A stretch of DNA of 64,000 nt, taken from positions 1 to 64,000 of the forward strand of contig NZ_BMEU01000021.1 of NCBI RefSeq assembly GCF_014637085.1. The letters are read 5' to 3'. The translations under genes and the position numbers were made by a program. Shown here piece after piece: positions 42,024 to 51,074 of this stretch. The stretch is from Comamonas phosphati. Lineage in GTDB: Bacteria; Pseudomonadota; Gammaproteobacteria; Burkholderiales; Burkholderiaceae_C. How positions within the stretch are numbered: position 1 is the first letter of the stretch; each line of letters begins with the position of its first letter. Below the pieces are notes generated by a model. It saw only the letters and a program-made list of their open reading frames with translations. It did no database searches and had not been told where the DNA came from.

Positions 42024-44216
42024 ATGCCAAGCGAGCACACGGAATCAGAGCAATGGCGGGAGTGTCTTGAATCCACCAGCTCTTTGATCGTCATCACGAA
42101 TAATCGTGGTGAGATCGAATATGGCAATCCCCGTTTTGCCCGTGCTTTGGGGTGTGCCGAGCAAGAGTGGCAAGGGGCGAATATTTGGGATTTTCTGCGG
42201 CCTTTTGTTCGGCGTGGTGCCGTGTGGGAACATATGTCCGAGAGCTTGGCCGTCGAGCCTCGGGGATTGCGCGAGGATGTCCTGCTCCAGACCGTTGGCC
42301 ATCCGAAGTGGTTCACCGTGGCGATAGATCCCGTATTCGACTCCGCGGGCACATGGATCCGAACCGTCCATGTCTTCACGGACTGCACCAAGAGCAAGGT
42401 CCGCGAAACGGTTCAACAAAAAATGATGGAGGCCATGGCCAGCGACCTGCCCATCTCCGAGGTGATGCGGATTGCATGCCATGAATTTGAGTGCCTGGCA
42501 CCGGATGTGGCGATCAGCGTTCTCGGGGTCGATGAGGAGGGGCGGCTTCAGACGCTGGCCGCGCCGAGTCTTCCGGGCTCTGTTTCGCAGGCCATCGACG
42601 GCCAGCAGATGGGCCCGCTGGTCGGGGCCTGCGGAGCAGCAGCGTATTTTGGCGAGGCCGTATTGATCGAGGATCTGGCCACGGACCCACGGATCGTGCT
42701 CTTCAAGGAGTTACTGCCGCAGCTTGGCATGCAGGCGGTGTGGTCCAGCCCCATCAAGGCCAGGGATGGGCGGGTGCTGGGAACGTTCGCGTTTTACTTC
42801 CGTGACAGGCGGGGGCCGGATGGCTTTCACCGGTTCCTTGTGGATGTGGCCATCCATTTATGCGCCATAGCGCTGGAAAGTGATGCCTCGCGCACGCGCA
42901 TCCATCAACTGGCCTATTTCGATGGCTTGACCGGGCTGCCGGGGCGGCAATCCATTCTGACCCGGCTTGAGAAGGCGATTGCCTTGGCGCGCCAGGCCGC
43001 CAAGCCCCTGGCCGTGGTCGTCCTGAATCTTGGCCATGTGAGAGAGATCAACCATTTGTACGGAGAAGGCGCAGGCGACGAATTGCTGTGCCAGACGGCG
43101 CGGCGCCTGGAGCGCTGCATGGCCGATGAGCAGATTGTGGGGCGCCTGGCCGGCGATGAGTTTGCCGTGATTTTGCCGGATTGCGACCAGGAGGGCGCAT
43201 TGGCGGCGTCCCGAAGCCTTTTGAGCGCGTTGTCGTTGCCCCTTCGCCTCAAGCGGGGCAATACAGTCCACTCCACCGCAGCTGTCGGCATCAGCGTGTT
43301 TCCCGAGCATGGCTCGGACAGAACCATGCTTTTGCAAGGCGCTGACCTGGCCATGTACCACGCCAAGCGGGCGGGGGGTAGCGAGATACGGATGTTCAGC
43401 CAGGAGCTGGTGCGGGAGCAGCGGTACCGCCTGTCGGTCGAAGCTGCGCTGCGCGAGGCGATCTCTGGCAACCAGTTGGAACTGCATTACCAGCCCAAGG
43501 TCGATTTGCAGAATGGCGCTATGTGGGGAGTGGAGGCGCTGGCGCGCTGGCATCATCCGCTGCTGGGGCATGTGCTCCCATCCAGCTTCGTCTCCATTGC
43601 CGAGGAGTATGGACTCATTGACGCATTGAGCCACTGGGTCTTGCGCGAGGCTTGCCGGCAATTGGCTGCTTGGCGTGCGAAAGGCATCGCCATGCCGGCG
43701 GTTGCCGTCAACATGTCGCCTACGAATTTTCAAAATTCCAGCCTGCCAGGCGTGATCAATGAGACCTTGGCGCGATATGGACTGCTGCCGAATGATTTGC
43801 TGATCGAGATGACCGAGAGCATTTTCATGGATGAAACCCTGGAGACGTCGGCCGTGATGGAGGCCTTGCGCAGTGCCGGCATCCGGCTGAGTATTGACGA
43901 CTTCGGGGCCGGATATTCGAATCTCGAGAGATTGCTCCGGTTGCCCATCAGCGAAATCAAGCTCGACAAGAGCTTCATCCAGAATCTGGAGGTCGATGGC
44001 GCATCGAAGGCGCTGGTCGATGCCGTGATTCGTATGGGAAAAAGCCTGGATCTCTCGGTCATCGCCGAAGGAGTCGAGCGTGAAACCCAGCGGCAAATTC
44101 TGCTTGACCGCGGCTGCCGATATGGCCAGGGCTATCTGTTCGCGCGGCCTTTGCCGCCAGATGGGGTGGAGGAATGGGTTCGCAACCGCATTCCGGTGCC
44201 GGCTGCAGCGCACTGA
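42024..44216 (+). CDS. PAS-GAF-GGDEF-EAL cyclic-di-GMP protein
   Basis: The 730-residue cytoplasmic protein has a PAS domain (about 15-125), a GAF domain (about 140-290), a GGDEF domain (about 300-460) and an EAL domain (about 470-725). The GGDEF signature is AGDEF (near 376), a variant that may or may not be active. The EAL side keeps EALARW (near 503), NMSPTNF, EMTES, DDFGAGYSN, KLDKSFI and AEGVE, so phosphodiesterase activity is expected. No membrane segment. I start at MPSEHTES because AAGGAG precedes it, not at the ATG 10 codons upstream. Confidence 0.93.
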   Translation: MPSEHTESEQWRECLESTSSLIVITNNRGEIEYGNPRFARALGCAEQEWQGANIWDFLRPFVRRGAVWEHMSESLAVEPRGLREDVLLQTVGHPKWFTVAIDPVFDSAGTWIRTVHVFTDCTKSKVRETVQQKMMEAMASDLPISEVMRIACHEFECLAPDVAISVLGVDEEGRLQTLAAPSLPGSVSQAIDGQQMGPLVGACGAAAYFGEAVLIEDLATDPRIVLFKELLPQLGMQAVWSSPIKARDGRVLGTFAFYFRDRRGPDGFHRFLVDVAIHLCAIALESDASRTRIHQLAYFDGLTGLPGRQSILTRLEKAIALARQAAKPLAVVVLNLGHVREINHLYGEGAGDELLCQTARRLERCMADEQIVGRLAGDEFAVILPDCDQEGALAASRSLLSALSLPLRLKRGNTVHSTAAVGISVFPEHGSDRTMLLQGADLAMYHAKRAGGSEIRMFSQELVREQRYRLSVEAALREAISGNQLELHYQPKVDLQNGAMWGVEALARWHHPLLGHVLPSSFVSIAEEYGLIDALSHWVLREACRQLAAWRAKGIAMPAVAVNMSPTNFQNSSLPGVINETLARYGLLPNDLLIEMTESIFMDETLETSAVMEALRSAGIRLSIDDFGAGYSNLERLLRLPISEIKLDKSFIQNLEVDGASKALVDAVIRMGKSLDLSVIAEGVERETQRQILLDRGCRYGQGYLFARPLPPDGVEEWVRNRIPVPAAAH

Positions 44217-44316
44217 ATCCGCGCCCAGTCTGTGTGAAGCGCGCAACAACTTCATGCCGATTTGTACCGAGGTGCATGTTTCCGTGTCTTCTGTTTACCA
44301 AGTGTTGGGTAGAATC

Positions 44317-44335
44317 GAGAATCAATATCATTACA
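44317..44335. promoter_or_regulatory. Possible Fur box upstream of the peroxidase-flavin operon
   Basis: GAGAATCAATATCATTACA matches about 13 of 19 positions of the Fur consensus (GATAATGATAATCATTATC) by eye and lies 14 bp before the first gene. Suggestive only. Confidence 0.4.
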
Positions 44336-44348
44336 ACAAATTTTCTCG

Positions 44349-45581
44349 ATGCGATTCATACCTTTGGGGAAGGGGCACCTGCGCGCGTGCTCGGCCTTCG
44401 TGTGGGCGTTTTCCATTGCCGCAGCACTGACTGCATGCGGCGGCGGCGGAGGGGATGCCGATCCAGCCAAGCTGCCTGGCGGCGTGTCTTCGGGTCCGGC
44501 CCTGTCGGCGATGGCACAGCTGGGCCAGAAGGTTTTCAACGATCCATCGCTGTCGGCGTCAGGGCGGCAATCCTGTGCCAGCTGCCACGATGCCGCAACG
44601 GCGCATGCGCAACCCAATGCGCTGGCCGCGCAACTGGGTGGCTCCATGCTCGACCAGCAAGGCAGCCGCCTGTCGCCGTCGATCCGCTATCTGGCATCCA
44701 ACAAGGCGTTTTCCTTTACCGCTGACGGAACGCCCAACGGCGGCTTCTTCTGGGACGGCCGGGCCAGTTCGCTGCAGGAGCAGGCTGGGCAGCCTTTTCT
44801 GAATCCGGTGGAGATGGCCAACGGCAGCAAGGACGAAGTGATACGGCGCCTGGCTGCGGCCTCGTATGCCGAAGAGTTCCGCAAGCTGTTCGGCGACAAC
44901 ATCATGGGGGACGCCGAGGCCGCCTTTCAACGCCTGACCCTGGCGCTGCAGCAGTATCAGCTGGAGGATTCTGCCTTCAGGCCGTTTTCCAGCAAATACG
45001 ATGCTTTCCTGCTGGGCAAGATTCCTCGCCTGAACGACCAGGAAATACGCGGCCTGGCGCTGTACAACAATCCCGTCAAGGGCCGCTGCTTCGCCTGCCA
45101 TCCGTCGGCACGCGGCAGCGACGGCCGCCTGCCGCTGTTCACGGACTTCACCTACGACAGCCTGGGCGTGCCGCGCAACGGCGAACTCAGGCAGAACGAC
45201 GATCCCAATTTCTACGACCTGGGTTTGTGCGGTCGGGACGATTTGAAGGACCGCACCGGCCTGTGCGGCAAGTTCAAGGTGCCCTCGCTGCGCAACGTGG
45301 CGCTGCGCCATGCGTTCTTCCACAACGGCAAGTTCAAGACGCTCAAGGACGTGGTCACCTTCTACGTGCAGCGCGATACCAATCCCGAGAAGTGGTACCC
45401 GCAAAACGCCGACGGCACGTACGACAAGTTCAACGATCTGCCGTCCGCCTACCGCGGCAACGTCAACGTGCTGGAGGGGCCGTACAACCGCCAGCCGGGC
45501 CAGGAGCCCGCGCTCAGCGACGCCGAGGTCGACGACGTGATTGCCTTCCTTCAGACGCTGACCGACGGCTACCAGCCCTGA
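44349..45581 (+). CDS. Diheme cytochrome c peroxidase / MauG-family lipoprotein
   Basis: The 410-residue exported protein has a signal ending in LTACGGGGG, a lipobox, so it is probably lipid-anchored in the periplasm. Two heme c motifs are seen: CASCH (about 75-79) and CFACH (about 247-251), with the family features FFWDGRASSLQEQA and FKVPSLRNVALRHAFFHNGKFKTLKDVVTFY. Such proteins reduce peroxide or pass electrons through high-valent hemes. It opens a five-gene operon; the porin begins 43 nt later. The natural substrate is unknown. Confidence 0.9.
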   Translation: MRFIPLGKGHLRACSAFVWAFSIAAALTACGGGGGDADPAKLPGGVSSGPALSAMAQLGQKVFNDPSLSASGRQSCASCHDAATAHAQPNALAAQLGGSMLDQQGSRLSPSIRYLASNKAFSFTADGTPNGGFFWDGRASSLQEQAGQPFLNPVEMANGSKDEVIRRLAAASYAEEFRKLFGDNIMGDAEAAFQRLTLALQQYQLEDSAFRPFSSKYDAFLLGKIPRLNDQEIRGLALYNNPVKGRCFACHPSARGSDGRLPLFTDFTYDSLGVPRNGELRQNDDPNFYDLGLCGRDDLKDRTGLCGKFKVPSLRNVALRHAFFHNGKFKTLKDVVTFYVQRDTNPEKWYPQNADGTYDKFNDLPSAYRGNVNVLEGPYNRQPGQEPALSDAEVDDVIAFLQTLTDGYQP

Positions 45582-45624
45582 TCTGCGGATTCTTTTTCCT
45601 CCTGTCCTTTTATCTCATCCACCT

Positions 45625-47022
45625 ATGAAACACTTTTTCAATCGCAGCAGCGGCGCTCTGGCCGTGCACGCTCTGGGCCTGACGCTGGCGCTCGCCGCCC
45701 TGCCGGCCATGGCGAAACAACCCTCCGCAGCGGCATCGGCTGCATCGCAGGCTGAACTTGCCCGCAAGCTGGAACAGCTGGCGGCCGAACTGGCCCAGGT
45801 CAAGGCGCAGCTGGCCCAGGTGCAAAGCCAGCAGGTACAGCCCCAGCAACAACCCGTGCAGCAGGCACAGGCATCGGCCCAGGTATCGGGACAAGGCGGC
45901 TGGAATGCCGTGGGCTCGGCCGCGGCGCCGGCATCCGGCCAGGTCGCAGTGGCCGCAGCAGCGCCGGCCGCCGAGGGCCCGTCCACCGTGCTTACGGGCT
46001 ACGGAGAAATCAACTACAACCGTCCGACCAGACAGTCCAAGGACACCCAGCTGGACCTGCGCCGTTTCGTGATAGGCCTGCAGCACCGCATCAACGATCG
46101 CACCAAGATCGTGGGCGAGCTGGAGGTGGAGCATGGCGTGACTTCAGCCAGCGATGTGGGCGAAGTCGCCGTCGAGCAGGCCTATGTCGAGCACCAGCTC
46201 ACGCCTACGCTGGCGGCGCGCGGCGGCCTGTTCCTGATGCCGGCGGGCCTGCTCAACGAGACCCACGAACCCACGGCCTTCTACGGCGTGGAGCGCAACT
46301 TCGTCGAGACCGCCATCATTCCCACGACCTGGCGCGAGGCGGGCGCACAGGTGATTGCCAATTTCGACAACGGCCTGACGCTGCAAGGCGGCCTGAGCAC
46401 CAGCTTCAACCTGACCAAGTGGGATTCCGCATCGACCGAGGGCAGGGAGTCCCCGCTGGGCTCCATCCACCAGGAAGGGGCCAAGGCCAAGGCCCGCAGC
46501 GTCGGCTTGTTCGGCGCAGCCAACTGGCGCGGCGTGCCGGGCCTGCTGGTGGGCGCTTCGCTGTTCAGCGGCGATGCCACCCACAAGCAGGCGGTGGCCG
46601 ATGCCCGCATCACGCTGGGCGACGTGCATGCGCGCTGGACGCCGGGGCGTTGGGATCTGTCGGCGCTTTATGCGCGCGGCTACATCTCGAATACCGACCA
46701 GTTGAACCTTCCCAATGTTGGCAGTCCAACGCTGATCCCCAAGACCTTCGACGGCTGGTATCTGCAGGGTGCCTACAAGCTCTGGCAGCAAGGTGACTAC
46801 GCCTTCAGCCCCTTTGTGCGCCTGGAGCGCTTCAATACCGCGCGCGCCTTTGCCGACCTGGGCCCCGGCCTGACGCCCGATGCCGCCCGCACCGAGCAGG
46901 TCGCCACGGTGGGTGCCAACTTCTGGCTCACGCGCTCGGTGGTGCTCAAGGCCGACTACCAGCGCTTCCGCGTCAACAAGGACGCCAACCGCGTGAACCT
47001 GGGCCTGGGCTGGAGCTTCTGA
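45625..47022 (+). CDS. Outer-membrane porin with N-terminal coiled coil
   Basis: The 465-residue protein has a signal peptide (LALAALPAMA), a Gln/Ala-rich heptad region (about 40-75: LARKLEQLAAELAQVKAQLAQVQSQ) that may trimerise in the periplasm, and a beta-barrel of about 320 residues ending in the aromatic C terminus GLGWSF expected for BAM recognition. It resembles OprO/OprP-like porins in layout, but the ligand cannot be told. Its stop overlaps the next start by one base, showing coupling with the FMN-binding protein. Confidence 0.85.
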   Translation: MKHFFNRSSGALAVHALGLTLALAALPAMAKQPSAAASAASQAELARKLEQLAAELAQVKAQLAQVQSQQVQPQQQPVQQAQASAQVSGQGGWNAVGSAAAPASGQVAVAAAAPAAEGPSTVLTGYGEINYNRPTRQSKDTQLDLRRFVIGLQHRINDRTKIVGELEVEHGVTSASDVGEVAVEQAYVEHQLTPTLAARGGLFLMPAGLLNETHEPTAFYGVERNFVETAIIPTTWREAGAQVIANFDNGLTLQGGLSTSFNLTKWDSASTEGRESPLGSIHQEGAKAKARSVGLFGAANWRGVPGLLVGASLFSGDATHKQAVADARITLGDVHARWTPGRWDLSALYARGYISNTDQLNLPNVGSPTLIPKTFDGWYLQGAYKLWQQGDYAFSPFVRLERFNTARAFADLGPGLTPDAARTEQVATVGANFWLTRSVVLKADYQRFRVNKDANRVNLGLGWSF

Positions 47023-47579
47023 TGACACCGGCCATGCGCATCACCCTGTATGCACCGGCGGCCGTGGTGGCGCTGGCGCCTGCCGGCGCGCTGGCCGTGG
47101 ATTACATGAGCGCCGAGCAGGCTCAGAAGCTCATGTTCCCGCAGGCCGACGCTTTCGAGCTGCGCGATCTGCCGCTCGATGCGGCGCTGTCCCAGCAGCT
47201 TGCGGCTGCCGGCGTCAAGCCTCAGGCGCCGCGCCTGCAGGTGCGCCTGGCCCGGCAAGGCGGCACAACGCAGGGTTTTGTGGTGGTCGACGAAGTAATC
47301 GGCAAGTTCGAGCGCATCACCTATGCCGTAGGCGTGAATGCCGACGGCAGCGTGCGCCAGGTGGAAGTGCTGTCCTACCGCGAAAGCCACGGCCATGAGA
47401 TCCGCCTGCCGGCCTGGCGCAAGCAGTTCGTGGGCAAGACGGCCGCGTCGCCGCTGCAGGTTGGCGAGGATATCGCCAACATCAGCGGTGCCACCCTGAG
47501 CTGCACCCACGTGACCGAAGGCGTGCGGCGCAACGTGATCTGGCTGGATTTGCTGCGCCGCGGCGGGAAACTGGGATGA
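47022..47579 (+). CDS. FMN-binding (flavinylated) exported protein
   Basis: The 185-residue protein has a signal-like N terminus (RITLYAPAAVVALAPAGALA) and one FMN-bind domain. ISGATLSCTHVTEGV (about 152-166) fits the [ST]GAT-x-[ST] acceptor motif at which ApbE attaches FMN by a phosphoester. The ApbE gene overlaps its stop by 4 nt, which strongly supports this. It would carry single electrons between membrane and periplasmic partners. The usual acidic residue before the motif is Asn here. Confidence 0.85.
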   Translation: MTPAMRITLYAPAAVVALAPAGALAVDYMSAEQAQKLMFPQADAFELRDLPLDAALSQQLAAAGVKPQAPRLQVRLARQGGTTQGFVVVDEVIGKFERITYAVGVNADGSVRQVEVLSYRESHGHEIRLPAWRKQFVGKTAASPLQVGEDIANISGATLSCTHVTEGVRRNVIWLDLLRRGGKLG

Positions 47580-48337
47580 CCCCCTGCGGCGCTGCGTCGG
47601 CCTGGCTGCGCCGCGCCAGGCCCTTGCTGGGGACGCTGGTGGAAATCGGCGTGAACGATGAGGGCGAGAGCCCCCAGCTTGCCGTGCAGGCTGCCTTTGC
47701 GGCGATCGAACAGGTGCAGGCATGCATGTCGCGCTTCGAGCCGGACAGCGATGTGGCGCGCTTTGCCGCACTGGCTCCAGGCCAGGACATGGACGTGGCG
47801 CCCGCGACGGCCGAGGTGCTGCAAGCCGCGCATGAACTGGAATGGGCCAGCGACGGCCTGTTCGACGTCACCCAGGGGCGCGGGCCTGGCGGCTGGCATT
47901 GCGAGGGCTTGCGCTTGCGCAAGCTCTCGGCGGCTGCTGCCTTCGATCTGGGCGGCATCGCCAAGGGCTATGCCGTGGACTGCGCGGTGCGGGCACTGCA
48001 GCATGCGGGCTGCAGCGCGGGCTGGGTCAACGCGGGCGGCGATCTGCGTGCCTTCGGCCCGGTGCAGTTGCCGGTGATGCTGCGCGATGAGGAGCGGGGG
48101 CGCCTGGATGTTTTCCTGGAGCTGGGTGACGGCGCTTTGGCGACCAGCCGGCTGGGACCGCTGCGCCGCAGCCGGATATGGGCGGGAGAAGGCCGCAATG
48201 CGGCAGCCCATGTAAGCGTGGCCGCGCCGCTTTGCCTGTGGGCCGATGCCTTGACCAAGATCGTGGCGGCCAGCGGCCAGGCAGACCATCCGCTTATGGC
48301 GCATTACGAAGCCCGCGCATGGTTGCACCGAGCCTAG
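47576..48337 (+). CDS. apbE: FAD:protein FMN transferase ApbE
   Basis: It attaches FMN from FAD to a Thr/Ser of an exported protein, here most likely its immediate neighbour. The 253-residue protein keeps RPLLGTLVEI at the start, the FAD-contact loop FDLGGIAKGYAVDCAVRAL (about 123-141), VNAGGDLRAFG (about 157) and the metal site region ADALTKIVAASG near the end. It is shorter than many ApbE proteins (about 330) and has no lipobox or clear signal peptide, so whether it works inside or outside is unclear. Confidence 0.9.
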   Translation: MTPCGAASAWLRRARPLLGTLVEIGVNDEGESPQLAVQAAFAAIEQVQACMSRFEPDSDVARFAALAPGQDMDVAPATAEVLQAAHELEWASDGLFDVTQGRGPGGWHCEGLRLRKLSAAAAFDLGGIAKGYAVDCAVRALQHAGCSAGWVNAGGDLRAFGPVQLPVMLRDEERGRLDVFLELGDGALATSRLGPLRRSRIWAGEGRNAAAHVSVAAPLCLWADALTKIVAASGQADHPLMAHYEARAWLHRA

Positions 48338-48367
48338 AATTCCGTCTTCCTTCGCTAGGCAATCGAC

Positions 48368-48826
48368 ATGAATCATCTCAAGAGCTGGCAATACCGCTTT
48401 CTGTACGCGGCAGTCGGCGCATTGGCGCTGAGCGGCGCAGCATGGCTGGCGGTGCACTACCTCTGGGGAGCAGGCGCCGGGAATCTGCCGCACCCGCTGG
48501 AGCCCTGGCTGATGCGCTTGCACGGCGCAGCCGGCTTTGCCGGCCTGTTCATGACGGGCGTACTGGCTGCGGCCCATGTGCCGCAAGGCTGGCGCATGAC
48601 CACGCGCAATCCGAAACTGCGCATGCGCAAGGCCAGTCAGCGCCGCACGGGGTTGGTCCTGTGCTTTTTGGGTCTGGTCGGCATCTTGAGCGGCTACCTG
48701 CTGTATTACTTCGCCCCTGAAAACGTGCGTGCCGTTCTGGGCTGGAGCCATGCACTGCTGGGGATGGCGCTGGCCCTGCTGCTGCCATTGCACGGCCGCA
48801 GAAGGTTCGATGCCATCCATGGATAG
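48368..48826 (+). CDS. Four-helix membrane protein, possible heme-b electron carrier
   Basis: The 152-residue protein has four predicted membrane helices (about 10-32, 48-70, 93-115, 121-142). Histidines lie near or inside helices: HPLEPWLMRLHGAAGF, AAHVPQGW and GWSHALLGM, which could bind b-type heme as in DUF4405-like proteins found with ApbE systems. It ends the operon, 30 nt after apbE. I do not recognise it firmly; a quinol-to-flavin link is inferred from context. Confidence 0.7.
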   Translation: MNHLKSWQYRFLYAAVGALALSGAAWLAVHYLWGAGAGNLPHPLEPWLMRLHGAAGFAGLFMTGVLAAAHVPQGWRMTTRNPKLRMRKASQRRTGLVLCFLGLVGILSGYLLYYFAPENVRAVLGWSHALLGMALALLLPLHGRRRFDAIHG

Positions 48827-48873
48827 GCCGTAAGCCGGAGGCCCTGGAATGCTTCGGGGCTGAAAACAGCGGC

Positions 48874-48912
48874 AAAAACAAAGGGCTTGCATGATCTCTC
48901 ATGCAAGCCCTT
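48874..48912 (-). terminator. Terminator after tRNA-Pro
   Basis: AAGGGCTTGCATGA (48881-48894), loop TCTC, TCATGCAAGCCCTT (48899-48912); the minus-strand side runs into TTTGTTTTTG. It can also end the plus-strand operon. Confidence 0.9.
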
Positions 48913-48919
48913 GCTTTTA

Positions 48920-48996
48920 TGGTCGGAGCGGCGGGATTCGAACTCGCGACCCTCTGCTCCCAAAGCAGATGCGCTACCAGGCTGCGCTACGCTCCG
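48920..48996 (-). tRNA. tRNA-Pro (anticodon TGG)
   Basis: On the minus strand it runs CGGAGCG...CGCTCCG, then encoded ACCA. The anticodon loop TTTGGGA gives TGG, and the T loop GAGTTCGAATC is standard. Confidence 0.97.
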
Positions 48997-49016
48997 TAAG
49001 CTGACATTCTAACTAG

Positions 49017-49049
49017 AAAAAGGCGCACTTTTTGGAAAGTGTGCCTTTT
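49017..49049 (-). terminator. Terminator after infA
   Basis: AAAAGGCGCACTTT (49017-49030) and AAAGTGTGCCTTTT pair with one mismatch; the minus strand ends in a T run. It lies 26 nt beyond infA. Confidence 0.85.
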
Positions 49050-49074
49050 ATATCGAAGGCCAAGCCTTGCCGAT

Positions 49075-49329
49075 TTAGCGTGAACCGCCGGACGGTCCGG
49101 GGCCGCGGTTGGCCAGGTGGCGGAAGGTGATGCGGCCCTTGGTCAGATCGTAGGGCGACATTTCCAGCGAAACCTTGTCGCCGGCCAGAATGCGGATGTG
49201 GTGCTTGCGCATCTTGCCGCCGGTGTAGGCAATCAACTGGTGACCGTTGTCCAGCGTGACGCGAAAGCGCGAATCGGGCAAGACTTCCGTGACGGAACCT
49301 TGCATTTCAATCAGTTCTTCTTTGGCCAT
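49075..49329 (-). CDS. infA: Translation initiation factor IF-1
   Basis: The 84-residue OB-fold protein [22 protein letters not shown] binds the 30S A site during initiation. The core ([42 protein letters not shown]) is intact. A Gly/Pro-rich tail of about 12 residues extends beyond the usual 72-residue form. It is a free-standing gene, away from the ribosomal protein operon, so another infA copy may exist elsewhere, as is common in this order. Confidence 0.95.
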   Translation of the reverse strand: MAKEELIEMQGSVTEVLPDSRFRVTLDNGHQLIAYTGGKMRKHHIRILAGDKVSLEMSPYDLTKGRITFRHLANRGPGPSGGSR

Positions 49330-49801
49330 ATGTTCAATCTCTCAACTCAGATAGGTCGTCCGTGGCGCTTGTTCGTCAGGTCCACGGTGCATGGCCTGGA
49401 AGTGGGCAACCATGCTCACGAGGCTACTGGTGGACGCGCTACGCTCAACCGCGCAGACCGAACAAAAGGCCGATATCAATCACAGAAGGGCACGCAAAAA
49501 TAGCGTGTACCTTAGCCCGTCGATTGTAACTCGCCAGCCTTCCCCTTGTGCAATGCGGCAAGGCATACCGTAGCGGCCAAGACACGATGTGACCGCTTGC
49601 CGGCTCCCTGCATGCCTGTCCCGGTCCGTGTTGCATATCGTGAACATCGGGGGGTTTTTTCACCTCTGCTGAGGTAATTCATGATGGCACTCGCCAAAGC
49701 CTGGGCCCAAGATGCAAAGTCTTCGACGCTCTGGCTTGCGCATGGCCCTGCTTGGCTAGAATCCAGCGTCACCGTCTATAACTTTGATAGCAATCCACAC
49801 T
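49330..49801. other. Gene-free region between infA and psd
   Basis: This 470-bp divergent promoter region serves infA to the left and psd to the right. No RNA, hairpin or convincing small gene was found. Confidence 0.5.
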
Positions 49802-50653
49802 GTGTCCGATCGACTCGCCGTACTCTCACAATATCTGCTGCCCAAGCAGGCGCTCACCGCTTTCATGGGCCGCCTGGCACGGGCGCAGGCCGGCGGGTTG
49901 ACCACAGCCGTCATCCGGCGCTTCATTGCGCGCTATGGTGTGAACATGGCGGAGGCGGCGCAGCCCGATCCTGCGGCTTATGCCAGCTTCAACGCCTTCT
50001 TCACGCGCGCGCTCAAGGATGGTGCCCGCCCGCTGGCGCAGGCGGACTGGATCTGCCCGGTGGACGGTGCCATCAGCCAGTTCGGCGCGATCGAGGGCGA
50101 GCAGATCTTCCAGGCCAAGGGCCACCGCTACAGCGCCACGGCCCTGGTCGGTGGTGATGCGCAGCTGGCGCTTGCATTCGACAACGGCAGCTTCGCCACC
50201 ATCTATCTGAGCCCCAGGGACTACCACCGCATCCACATGCCCTGCGCGGGCCGGCTCCAGAGCATGATTTATGTGCCGGGCGACCTGTTCTCGGTGAACC
50301 CGGTGACGGCGCGCGGCGTGCCCGGCCTGTTTGCGCGCAACGAGCGCGTGGTCTGCGTGTTCGAGACGGCGCACGGCCCCATGGTGCTGGTGCTGGTGGG
50401 CGCGACCATCGTGGGCAGCATGGCGACCGTGTGGCATGGCGTGGTGAACCCGCCGCGCCCCGGCCGCATCCAGCGCTGGGATTACAGCGGCGAACAGGCC
50501 GTGGAACTGGCCCAGGGCGAGGAGATGGGCCGCTTCCAGCTGGGCTCCACCGTGGTCATGCTGTTCCCGCAAAGCGCGGGCGTGCAATTCAACGCGCAGT
50601 GGCAGCCTGCAGCCGCGGTGCGCCTGGGCGAAGCCATGGCGCAAAAAACATAA
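49802..50653 (+). CDS. psd: Phosphatidylserine decarboxylase
   Basis: It forms phosphatidylethanolamine at the inner membrane. The 283-residue proenzyme keeps PVDGAISQFG, LSPRDYHRIHMPCAGRL (about 136-152) and the self-cleavage site LGST (about 246-249), where Ser becomes the pyruvoyl group. I take the GTG at 49802 (VSDRLAVLSQYLLPKQ) because the family starts there. The TTG six codons earlier is possible. A terminator follows directly. Confidence 0.94.
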   Translation: MSDRLAVLSQYLLPKQALTAFMGRLARAQAGGLTTAVIRRFIARYGVNMAEAAQPDPAAYASFNAFFTRALKDGARPLAQADWICPVDGAISQFGAIEGEQIFQAKGHRYSATALVGGDAQLALAFDNGSFATIYLSPRDYHRIHMPCAGRLQSMIYVPGDLFSVNPVTARGVPGLFARNERVVCVFETAHGPMVLVLVGATIVGSMATVWHGVVNPPRPGRIQRWDYSGEQAVELAQGEEMGRFQLGSTVVMLFPQSAGVQFNAQWQPAAAVRLGEAMAQKT

Positions 50654-50669
50654 GCCGCATCAATATGAA

Positions 50670-50706
50670 CAAAGGCCGCTGACGTCATGGACGCCAGCGG
50701 CCTTTG
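50670..50706. terminator. Bidirectional terminator after psd
   Basis: CAAAGGCCGCTG and CAGCGGCCTTTG pair with GTC/GAC inside the loop. It serves psd and the convergent small gene. Confidence 0.85.
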
Positions 50707-50726
50707 TCTTGTGTGAAGCGCCGGCT

Positions 50727-50984
50727 TCAGAGATACCAGGTCAGCGCTTCGGGGCGGCGTTCGGTGGTGAACGTCGCGGGAGCCAGGCCCAGGCGCTCGG
50801 GCTTGACGGGCTCTTCCTGGCCTTCGAGATAGACCATGATTTCACGGCGGCGCAGGATCACATGGCTGACTTTCTCGCGTCGGCCGTTCTGCGTGACTTC
50901 GGTGCCGGGATGGAACAGCGGCATCTGGAACAGGCCACTGCGCGCGGCAGCCGGCATCGGGGCTTCTTGGGATGCAACCAGCAT
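50727..50984 (-). CDS. Small conserved-looking hypothetical protein
   Basis: This 85-residue protein has a beta-rich middle (FHPGTEVTQNGRREKVSHVILRRREIMVYLEGQEEPVKPERL) of the kind found in small SH3-like barrels. No motif points to a function. The start could also be residue 10 (MPAAARSG). It lies 90 nt downstream of the ferredoxin reductase gene on the same strand and may share its transcript. Confidence 0.6.
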   Translation of the reverse strand: MLVASQEAPMPAAARSGLFQMPLFHPGTEVTQNGRREKVSHVILRRREIMVYLEGQEEPVKPERLGLAPATFTTERRPEALTWYL

Positions 50985-51074
50985 AGGCTTCCAATAGTGG
51001 TGATGTTCAGGCTATCGACAGCCTGCGCGCAAACTGAAGACCTAGGCAAAAAAGAATAGCGCCGCTGCTGCGGA

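Noticed and set aside
41753-42397. 214-residue minus-strand frame at the start of the GGDEF-EAL gene
   Set aside because: It overlaps a well-supported gene and its leader, with no domain and poor composition.
49681-50157. 158-residue plus-strand frame before and over psd
   Set aside because: It overlaps psd in another frame and turns Arg/Gly/His-rich inside it.
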